From: Pseudactinotalea suaedae
Lineage (GTDB): Bacteria > Actinomycetota > Actinomycetes > Actinomycetales > Beutenbergiaceae
Assembly: GCF_009733815.1 (NCBI RefSeq)
Contig: NZ_WNXY01000010.1
Location: forward strand, 62,001-126,000
Length of the DNA: 64,000 bases
Direction of reading: 5' to 3'
Shown: positions 30,601-36,858 of the stretch, in pieces
How the letters are laid out: each line of letters begins with the position of its first letter
Position numbering within the stretch: position 1 is the first letter of the stretch
Position numbers and translations under genes: made by a program
Notes under the pieces: model-generated
Told to the model about the DNA's origin: nothing
The model's database searches: none
Seen by the model: only the letters and a program-made list of their open reading frames with translations

Positions 30601-33188
30601 TCGTGCTGACGGTCTCCGGCCGGACCGCGCGGTTCCTGCGGTTGCTGCGTCCCGCGCCCGCACCGGTCCCGCTCCCGCTGGTGCAGCCCGCGCACGAGAT
30701 CACCCGCAGCCTCACCTCGGGGGCGATGAGCCACGGCGCCCTGGTCGCCACCGCCCACGAGGCGGTCGCGCACGGCACCAACATGGCCGGCGGGCTGTCG
30801 AACTGCGGTGAGGGCGGCGAGCACCTCTCGCGCTACGGCACGATCCGCGGCTCCCGCATCAAGCAGTTCGCCTCGGGGCGGTTCGGCATCTGGGCCGGCT
30901 ACCTGGCCGACCCGATGCTGCAGGAGCTCGAGATCAAGATCGGTCAGGGCGCCAAGCCCGGCGAGGGCGGCCAGCTCCCCGCGCCGAAGGTGACCGTCGA
31001 GATCGCCGCGGCGCGCGGCGGCACGCCCGGCGTCGAGCTCGTCTCGCCGCCGCCGCACCACGACACCTACTCGATCGAGGACCTCGCCCAGCTGATCCAC
31101 GACTGCAAGGCGGCGCGCGTCCGCGTGATCGTCAAGCTCGTCTCCTCCGAGGGGATCGGCACGATCGCCGTCGGGGTGGCCAAGGCCGGTGCGGACGTCA
31201 TCAACGTCGCCGGCAACACCGGCGGCACCGGTGCGGCCCCGGTGACGAGCCTCAAGTACGCCGGCCGGTCCGCGGAGATCGGCGTGGCCGAGGTGCACCA
31301 GGCGCTCACCGCGAACGGGCTGCGCCAGAAGGTGACGCTGCGCTGCTCCGGCGCGCACCAGACCGGACGCGACGTGGTGATCTCGGCCCTGCTCGGCGCC
31401 GACAGCTTCGAGTTCGGCACCACCGCGCTGATGATGCTCAAGTGCGTGATGGCGAAGAACTGCAACATCAAGTGCCCCGCCGGCCTCACCACCAACCCTG
31501 AGGCGTTCGACGGCGACCCGCGCGCGCTCGCGCAGTTCCTGCTCAACATCGCCCACGACGTCCGCGAGCTGCTGGCCCGGCTGGGCCTGTCCTCGCTGCG
31601 CGAGGCGCGCGGCCGGGGTGACCTGCTGCAGCTGCTCGAGCACCCGGCTGCGGTCGGCAAGCTCGACGTGCGACGCATGCTTGCGGCCGTCCCCGAGAAG
31701 GTCGTGACCGACCCGGTCTACCTCGAGAAGGACTTCGCCACCGACGACGCTCTCATCGACCAGGTGCGGGCTGCGCTCGTGCTGGGCCGCCAGGAGCAGG
31801 TCAGCATCGACGCCGGGCAGCTGCGCAACTCCGACAAGACCGTCGGCGGGCAGCTGTCGATCGACGTCGAGCGGCTGCTCAACCACGAGCTGGAGCAGGA
31901 CGTCCTCGCCGCGATGCCTGCCGTCGCGGCAGACGAGCGCGGCCGCAGCTACCTGCTCCCCGACTCGGTGCTGGTCACCACGACCGGCTCGGCCGGGCAG
32001 TCCTTCGGCGCGTTCTGCAACGACGGCATCTCGCTGACGCACATCGGCACGGCGAACGACGGCGTCGGGAAGTCGGCCTCGGGCGGCCAGATCACGGTCC
32101 GCACGCCGGGCGGGGGCAACCCCGGGCTGCCCGGCGGCAACGTGCTGATCGGCAACTTCGCGCTGTTCGGAGCGACCGGTGGCCGGCTCTTCGTCCAGGG
32201 CGAGGCCGGTGACAGGTTCGCCGTGCGGAACTCGGGGGCGACCGCCGTCGTCGAGGGTCTCGGCGAGTTCGGGTGCGAGTACATGACCAACGGCGCCGTG
32301 CTCAACCTCGGTGGTGCCGGCAAGGGGCTGGGCAACGGCATGAGCGGCGGGTTCGTCTACCAGTACGACCCGGCCGGCACGATCGCGGGCCGGGTGAGCG
32401 AGGACTCGCTGCTGGTGCTGCCCCTCATCGACTCCGAGCACGGGCCCTTCCACGAGCTCGCGGTCCGCACGATGCTGCAGTGGCACCTCGAGGCGACCGG
32501 TTCGCCGCTCGCCGAGCGGCTGCTCGAGGACTGGTCCACGGCGCGCGAGCACATGGTCGTCGGCATGCCACGCGCGCTCCTGCTGTACCAGGACGCCGAC
32601 GCGATCGCCGCCCACAAGTCGCGCAAGGAGCTGCTGGAGGAGCTCAACACGGCGATCGCCGCCGACAAGCTGCGCGAGTTCAAGGAGCACTACCGCGACG
32701 GGACCCCGATCGCCGGTGGCCGGGTGCCGGTGATCGGCGGCACCGACGCCGGCGACATGTACGGCCTGCTCAGCTCCTACACGGTGCTGAGCGCGGCTCA
32801 GGAGATCGCGCTCGACCGCGTGGGCGGTGGCGCGGCGATCGACGACCCCCGGGTCGTCGAGACCGCACGCACCCTCGTGCTGACCGAGGACTTCTTCGTG
32901 ATGCAGCGGCTCGTCAAGTACATCCGTGGGCACCTCGAGGTCTTCGAGGACCATGAGCTCGCGACGCTCGTCGCAGCCAAGCGGCTCGACGACTACCGGC
33001 GTTCGTTGCAGCTGCGCAACGTCCGCGGCATCGACGCGCCCGGCACGTACGGGTGGATCCTGTACCAGCAGAGCAAGAACAGCCGCCGCGCGCGTGCGGC
33101 CCGGTTCGACGAGATGCTCGCGACGGCGGCGCTCGACGACCTGGCCTCGCTCGCCGGTGCGCTCACCTCGAAGGTGGTGGCTCCATGA
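27621..33188 (+). CDS. Very large glutamate-synthase-like protein (GOGAT alpha-subunit homologue)
   Basis: 1855 aa, against about 1500 for GltB. Order: class II glutaminase domain with nucleophile Cys18 after a short propeptide (HSDCGVGFI) and HNGELNTDRKNR; central domain (about 430-700); FMN-binding synthase domain from about 1030 (TSGAMSHGALV, IKQFASGRFG, GAKPGEGGQLP, SPPPHHDTYSIEDLAQLIHD); iron-sulfur cysteines C1275, C1281, C1285; GXGXG helix (about 1490-1620, FAVRNSGATAVVEG, GNGMSGGFVYQ). Two parts are extra compared with GltB: an insertion at about 896-1025 and a C-terminal extension of about 200 residues. The last Cys spacing is x3 instead of x4. It overlaps the following diflavin reductase by four bases (ATGA), and there is no gltD. 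The expected reaction is glutamine plus 2-oxoglutarate to glutamate, but the true substrate is unproven. Confidence 0.88.
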   Translation: MDLRRATLYDPSLEHSDCGVGFITRKDGRPSHDVISKGDEALCAIPHRGGRSSEGVGDGAGVSVDLSVELFSAITGQALQAGRFGVGNFFMPTDEQAWPAARQLVDDVLATVGVEVLAVRDVPVERSVLRPAALAYQLPIVQWVFRAAPGWDRTDLDRATNAALLRIESAAFADPALAGLYPLSLSARTQVLKGRLNSGEVIAYFTDLTDERHSVRTLYFHTRFSTNTEPHPSMAQPFRMMAHNGELNTDRKNRLSDEALASSRHRSIVRPPGQSDSSRLDQTLQSRVFDDGLGLLEAVVSLMPPAWENDRTLPANVRDMLEYFSLYEEKNDGPAAVIFSDGDIVGARLDRLGLRPLRTVETDTYLMVSSEAGQVDFPAEEVTGRGRIEAGGMLYLDHRTGIIHRTSEALAVLAARRDYGALLTRARVKLEDLELPGRLERGSTTLGYDGDLPLPARYVAYALNSESFRFMMDPMLASGAERISAMGYGNAINALSDTEGGMAKYFSQRFAQVTNPSLDSIREADGMSMHVALGAKPGSGADMTQIVVPSPILGHLEMLRLREQQVTPLQRFDMLYTPAPGDAEANAAAMRTALTTLCDELEQFALSSGGIAVVSDRAISSTRAPLPLPLALAAVNRRLIETGLRLRVSVVAESGQLPSSHHIAVALGFGASAVYSISARLRAEQKYPAPAAPAETVTETDLAVEKYRKAALKSLAKTMGRVGLCTVESYIGGEFFEPNYLDTRDEVLAQCFPHMDAPVGGVGFERIAGAATAWHSRALEVTEESQIPLLGLFKERAEGAGHSYGTVVVRGFGDMTEEQVSFAPPQTDPALRLQTLHGLGDAFGLTDEAYTYAGFDALTDAEIDAFTITPGYRDFVSQTRAERATRPSALRDVLTFPADVTGLRTATEFATELDRFALEGNDSILVRGLDIVETPDAGGASGTDADAAAVTRTFRLRFTDVSGPQPARYEALVGALESTYPQDVHEHHLAGDELVLTVSGRTARFLRLLRPAPAPVPLPLVQPAHEITRSLTSGAMSHGALVATAHEAVAHGTNMAGGLSNCGEGGEHLSRYGTIRGSRIKQFASGRFGIWAGYLADPMLQELEIKIGQGAKPGEGGQLPAPKVTVEIAAARGGTPGVELVSPPPHHDTYSIEDLAQLIHDCKAARVRVIVKLVSSEGIGTIAVGVAKAGADVINVAGNTGGTGAAPVTSLKYAGRSAEIGVAEVHQALTANGLRQKVTLRCSGAHQTGRDVVISALLGADSFEFGTTALMMLKCVMAKNCNIKCPAGLTTNPEAFDGDPRALAQFLLNIAHDVRELLARLGLSSLREARGRGDLLQLLEHPAAVGKLDVRRMLAAVPEKVVTDPVYLEKDFATDDALIDQVRAALVLGRQEQVSIDAGQLRNSDKTVGGQLSIDVERLLNHELEQDVLAAMPAVAADERGRSYLLPDSVLVTTTGSAGQSFGAFCNDGISLTHIGTANDGVGKSASGGQITVRTPGGGNPGLPGGNVLIGNFALFGATGGRLFVQGEAGDRFAVRNSGATAVVEGLGEFGCEYMTNGAVLNLGGAGKGLGNGMSGGFVYQYDPAGTIAGRVSEDSLLVLPLIDSEHGPFHELAVRTMLQWHLEATGSPLAERLLEDWSTAREHMVVGMPRALLLYQDADAIAAHKSRKELLEELNTAIAADKLREFKEHYRDGTPIAGGRVPVIGGTDAGDMYGLLSSYTVLSAAQEIALDRVGGGAAIDDPRVVETARTLVLTEDFFVMQRLVKYIRGHLEVFEDHELATLVAAKRLDDYRRSLQLRNVRGIDAPGTYGWILYQQSKNSRRARAARFDEMLATAALDDLASLAGALTSKVVAP

Positions 33189-34933
33189 CAGCCCTGTTCA
33201 TCCCACCGGACGCACCGTTCAGCACCGCTCAGCAGAGCTGGCTCGGTGGCTTCTTGGCCGGGCTGGCCTCGGCCCACCGCGACGTCCCCGCCGGTCCGGC
33301 GCCCTCGCTCACGGTGACCGTGCTCTACGGCAGCCAGACCGGGAACTGCGAGCTGCTGGCCGAGGACCTCGCCGCGGCGTCGCGGGAACGCGGCGTGCTG
33401 GCGCAGGTGCGCCCGCTCGACTCGGCGACACCCGAGACGCTGGCCGAGACCGGGCATCTGCTGATCATCACCTCGACCTACGGCGAGGGCGACATGCCCG
33501 ACAACGCCGAGCTGTTCTGGGATGCGCTGAACGACGAGAACGCGCCGCGGCTGGAGTCGCTGCAGTTCTCCGTGCTGGGCCTGGGCGACACCGGCTACGA
33601 CAACTTCTGCGAGGCCGGGAAGCTCTTCGACATGCGGCTGGAGCAGCTCGGCGCGCAGCGGCTCGCTCCGCGCGTCGACTGCGACGTCTCCTACGAGGAC
33701 GACGCCGCCGCGTGGATCGCGACCGCCGTCGACGCGCTGGCCAAGCAAGCCCCGGGAGGGGCGAGCGGACCGGCCGAGGGTGCGGCTGCGCCGTCGAGAA
33801 CCCGCTCGAGGTGGAGCCGGAAGACGCCGTTCCCGGCCGCGCTGGTGGCGAACCGCGTGCTGTCCGGCCCGAGCAGCGCCAAGGAGATCCGGCACCTCGA
33901 GCTGGCGCTGGGCGACTCCGGGATCGAGTACGCCGCCGGTGACGCGCTGGCCGTGATGCCGCGCAACGACCCGGCTCTCGCGGAAGCGCTGGTCGCGCGG
34001 CTCGGGCACGACGCCGCGGCCGCGGTCGCCGGCACGAGCCTCGAGGACGCGCTGCTGCACGCCTGGGAGATCCGGACGCCGTCCAGAGACCTGATCGGTG
34101 CGCTCGCCGAGCGCAACCCCGACGGCGAGCTGGCCGCTCTCGTTCAGCGCGAGGACCGTGCGCCGCTCGAGAACTGGCTGTACGGCAAGGACACGCTGGA
34201 CCTGCTCGACCTCAACCCGTCGCACTCCTTCGAGCTGGAGGAGCTGGCGCGGTTTTTCCGGCCGCTGCGGCACCGGGCCTACTCGATCTCCTCCAGCCCG
34301 CTCGCCAGCCCGGACCGGATCCACCTGACCGTGGCGTCGGTGCGCCACGGTGCCGACCGCGTGCGGGGTGGCGTGTGCTCGACGTTCCTCGCCGACCGCA
34401 TCGGTGAGGGCGACGTCGCCGGCATCTTCCTGCAGCCCAACCAGGCGTTCCGGCTACCGGAGGAGGGCGACCGTCCGGTGATCATGATCGGTCCCGGGAC
34501 CGGGGTGGCGCCGTTCCGGGCCTTCCTGCAGGAGCGCGCCGCGACGGGCGCTCGTGGCAAGAATTGGCTGTTCTTCGGGGACCAGCACCGCGGCAGCGAC
34601 TTCATCTACTCCGACGAGCTCGAGGCGCACGCCTCCGCAGGGCTGCTGACCCGCCTCGACCTCGCGTTCTCACGCGACCAGGCGCAGAAGGTGTACGTGC
34701 AGACGCGCATGCGCGAGCAGGCCGCCGAGCTGTTCGCCTGGCTCGAGGAGGGCGCCTACCTCTACGTCTGCGGCGACGCCACCCGCATGGCGAAGGACGT
34801 CGACGCCGCCCTCCACGAGATCGTGGCGAGCCAGCTCGGCGCCGGCCCGGACGGGACCGACAGGTCTGAGCGTGCCGCCGAGTACGTCAACGACCTCAAG
34901 CGCGCCAAGCGCTACGTCCGCGACGTCTACTGA
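33185..34933 (+). CDS. CysJ-type NADPH diflavin reductase
   Basis: 582 aa. Flavodoxin domain (about 43-190) with FMN motifs YGSQTGN (48-54), STYGEGDMPDN and LGLGDTGYDNF; FAD-binding domain with RAYSISSSP (about 365) and GGVCSTFLAD; NADPH domain with MIGPGTGVAPFRAFL (about 437) and YVCGDATRMAKDVD. The C-terminus RYVRDVY, with an aromatic last residue stacking on FAD, is the hallmark of sulfite reductase flavoprotein CysJ. The ATG at 33185 overlaps the stop of the GOGAT-like gene, and no sulfite reductase hemoprotein gene lies in the window. The likely role is to pass NADPH electrons to the iron-sulfur cluster or FMN of the upstream protein in place of GltD (inference). A general flavoprotein reductase role is the alternative. 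Confidence 0.9.
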   Translation: MTALFIPPDAPFSTAQQSWLGGFLAGLASAHRDVPAGPAPSLTVTVLYGSQTGNCELLAEDLAAASRERGVLAQVRPLDSATPETLAETGHLLIITSTYGEGDMPDNAELFWDALNDENAPRLESLQFSVLGLGDTGYDNFCEAGKLFDMRLEQLGAQRLAPRVDCDVSYEDDAAAWIATAVDALAKQAPGGASGPAEGAAAPSRTRSRWSRKTPFPAALVANRVLSGPSSAKEIRHLELALGDSGIEYAAGDALAVMPRNDPALAEALVARLGHDAAAAVAGTSLEDALLHAWEIRTPSRDLIGALAERNPDGELAALVQREDRAPLENWLYGKDTLDLLDLNPSHSFELEELARFFRPLRHRAYSISSSPLASPDRIHLTVASVRHGADRVRGGVCSTFLADRIGEGDVAGIFLQPNQAFRLPEEGDRPVIMIGPGTGVAPFRAFLQERAATGARGKNWLFFGDQHRGSDFIYSDELEAHASAGLLTRLDLAFSRDQAQKVYVQTRMREQAAELFAWLEEGAYLYVCGDATRMAKDVDAALHEIVASQLGAGPDGTDRSERAAEYVNDLKRAKRYVRDVY

Positions 34934-34940
34934 CCCCCGG

Positions 34941-35091
34941 TTTCAACACGATTCCGTTCACGCCCGCAACCTCGGTTTCAACACGATTCCGTGCACCGGC
35001 GCCGCCCGGGGTGAGTGAACGGAATCGTGTTGAAACCGGAGAGCGGACGGAATCGTGTTGAAACCGGAGAGCGGACGGAATCGTGTTGAAA
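34941..35091. repeat. Array of the TTTCAACACGATTCCGT word (right)
   Basis: Direct copies at 34941-34957 and 34976-34992 (35 bp apart). Inverted copies are at 35019-35035, 35047-35063 and 35075-35091 (28 bp apart). Opposed copies can pair as long 17-bp stems, so the region may also terminate the convergent reductase and dapC transcripts. It is the same word as at 25945-26040, and the two arrays enclose citrate synthase and the GOGAT/diflavin operon. Confidence 0.88.
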
Positions 35092-35094
35092 CCG

Positions 35095-36216
35095 TCAGCG
35101 GGCGGTGAGGCGGGAGGCGGCGGCGGCGATGCGGTCGTCCGGGGCGGTGAGGGCGAAGCGCACGTGGTGCTCGCTGCCCGGTCCGTAGAACTCCCCCGCG
35201 CCGGCGAGGATGCCGAGATCGGCGAGGCGATCGAGGGTGGCCCAGCAGTCGCCGCCGTCGAGCGAGCGCGCCCACAGGTACAGGCCGGCCTCGGAGTGGT
35301 CGATCGTGAAGCCGGCGGCCTGCAGCGCCGGCAGCAGGACTGCGCGGCGGCGGCGGTAGACCTCGCGCTGCGCCGCGACGTGCGCGTCGTCACCGAGGGC
35401 CACGGCCATCGCGACCTGCACCGGGTACGGCAGCATCAGACCCAGGTGACGACGCATCAGGATGATCCGTGCCATCAGGTCGGCGTCGCCAGCCAGCAGC
35501 CCGGCACGGTAGCCCGCGAGGTTCGACTGCTTCGACAGCGAGTAGGCGGCCAGCAACCCGCTGTGCGAGCCTCCGGCGACACGGGGGTCCAAGACGCACG
35601 GGACGCCGTCGGAGCTCCAGGGCTCCTCCCAGGCCAGCTCGGCGTAGCACTCGTCGCTCGCGACGACGGCCCCGAGCGCGCGGGCGTTCTCGACGACCTC
35701 GCGGAGCCGGTCCACCGAGGCGACGGCGCCCGTCGGGTTCCCGGGTGAGTTCACCCAGACGAGCCGGACCCGGGCATCGCCGGCCCAGTCGGCCACGTCA
35801 TCGGTCGCCAGCACCTCGGCGCCGGCGGCGCGGGCGCCGACCTCGTAGGTCGGGTACGCGGCTGCGGGCACGACCACGACGTCGCCGGCTCCGATGCCCA
35901 GCAGCGAGGGCAGCAATCCCACGAGCTCCTTGGAGCCGATCGTCGCCATCACGCCTGCCGTGGTGAGACCGTGGACGCCGCGGCGCCGGGTGAACCAGTC
36001 GACCATCGCCTCCCGCAGCGCGGGGGTGCCGACCACCGTGGGATACCCGGGCGCGTCAGCGGCCGCCGCGAGCGCCTCCTGGACGGCGGGCGGGGTGGGG
36101 TCGACCGGGGTGCCGATCGAGAGGTCCACGATCCCGTCGGGATGCTGCTTGGCCCGATCGGCGTACGGCGTCAGCCGGTCCCACGGGTAGTCCTCGGTGA
36201 TGGCGATGAAGCCCAT
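35095..36216 (-). CDS. dapC: Succinyldiaminopimelate transaminase DapC
   Basis: PLP-dependent class I aminotransferase of lysine biosynthesis, using glutamate to aminate N-succinyl-2-amino-6-ketopimelate. 373 aa. The PLP lysine is Lys229 in AAYSLSKQSNLAGYR. NSPGNPTGA, the DECYAEL segment and the PLP-phosphate region are normal. The adjacency to ferredoxin fdxA and the presence of dapD in the same window support DapC over other aminotransferases. ATG at 36216, 27 bp after fdxA. Its stop abuts the repeat array. Confidence 0.92.
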   Translation of the reverse strand: MGFIAITEDYPWDRLTPYADRAKQHPDGIVDLSIGTPVDPTPPAVQEALAAAADAPGYPTVVGTPALREAMVDWFTRRRGVHGLTTAGVMATIGSKELVGLLPSLLGIGAGDVVVVPAAAYPTYEVGARAAGAEVLATDDVADWAGDARVRLVWVNSPGNPTGAVASVDRLREVVENARALGAVVASDECYAELAWEEPWSSDGVPCVLDPRVAGGSHSGLLAAYSLSKQSNLAGYRAGLLAGDADLMARIILMRRHLGLMLPYPVQVAMAVALGDDAHVAAQREVYRRRRAVLLPALQAAGFTIDHSEAGLYLWARSLDGGDCWATLDRLADLGILAGAGEFYGPGSEHHVRFALTAPDDRIAAAASRLTAR

Positions 36217-36243
36217 GTCAGCAGCCGCGCTGCCCCGCGCGGC

Positions 36244-36564
36244 CTACTCGCCCTGCGGCGGCAGCGCGGCGATGATCGGGTGGTCCTTGGCGATCATGCC
36301 CATCTTCGCCGCACCACCCGGTGAGCCGAGGTCGTTGAAGAAGTCCACGTTGGCCGTGTAGTACTCCGCCCACTGCTCGGGGACGTCGTCCTCGTAGTAG
36401 ATCGCCTCGACGGGACAGACGGGCTCGCAGGCCCCGCAGTCGACGCACTCGTCCGGGTGGATGTAGAGCGAGCGTTCACCCTCGTAGATGCAGTCGACGG
36501 GGCACTCGTCGATGCAGGCCTTGTCCTTGACATCGACGCAGGGGAGCGCGATCACGTACGTCAC
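36244..36564 (-). CDS. fdxA: Ferredoxin FdxA (7Fe-type)
   Basis: 106 aa two-cluster ferredoxin from the GTG at 36564. The cysteines are at 9, 17, 21, 25 and 40, 43, 46, 50, and the spacing C-x7-C-x3-C-x3-C followed by C-x2-C-x2-C-x3-CP is that of actinobacterial 3Fe-4S/4Fe-4S FdxA. A C-terminal extension (about 55-106) is usual for the type. It is cotranscribed with dapC, a widely conserved pair. It could also serve as electron donor to nearby redox enzymes such as the GOGAT-like protein, which is speculation. Confidence 0.94.
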   Translation of the reverse strand: MTYVIALPCVDVKDKACIDECPVDCIYEGERSLYIHPDECVDCGACEPVCPVEAIYYEDDVPEQWAEYYTANVDFFNDLGSPGGAAKMGMIAKDHPIIAALPPQGE

Positions 36565-36634
36565 CGGTTGGTTCTCCTCACGGTCTCCGCCGGGTTCAGC
36601 GGTTCAGCTTGTCCTGCGCCCTAGTATCGCAGGC

Positions 36635-36847
36635 ATGACGTTCTGGCGAGCCTGGGAGCCCGGCATGCGCGTCGTCGTGAGATACCGCAACGACGAGGGC
36701 AGCTTCTCCGACGCCCTGGGCGAGCTCGTCCGGGTCGACGACGACGGCGTCGAGGTCGCCACCAAGCACGGCCCGGTCGCGCTCGCGGCCGGCGTCATCG
36801 CGCTCGGCAAACGCGTGCCGCCCGCCCCCGCGCCGCGGCGCCGCTGA
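36635..36847 (+). CDS. Small SH3-like protein related to the N-terminus of Rv0428c-type acetyltransferases
   Basis: 70 aa from the ATG at 36635. WEPGMRVVVRYRNDEGSFSD, then LGELVRVDDDGVEVATKHGP, reads as a small SH3-like barrel of the kind that precedes the GNAT domain in actinobacterial Rv0428c-like acetyltransferases. Here it stands alone, and the acetyltransferase part is missing. It is divergent from fdxA. The function is unknown, and the domain assignment rests on pattern resemblance only. Confidence 0.65.
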   Translation: MTFWRAWEPGMRVVVRYRNDEGSFSDALGELVRVDDDGVEVATKHGPVALAAGVIALGKRVPPAPAPRRR

Positions 36848-36858
36848 GGCTGGTCGCC

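Noticed and set aside
27480-32954. A minus-strand open frame of about 1800 codons across the GOGAT-like gene
   Set aside because: It is a mirror of the strongly conserved plus-strand protein, is rich in Arg/Val/Leu/Gln as expected of GC-rich shadow frames, and has no recognisable domain.
33185-34933. Ordinary sulfite reductase flavoprotein for sulfur assimilation
   Set aside because: Possible on sequence alone, but there are no cysI or other sulfate assimilation genes nearby and the gene overlaps the GOGAT-like gene. Kept only as an alternative.
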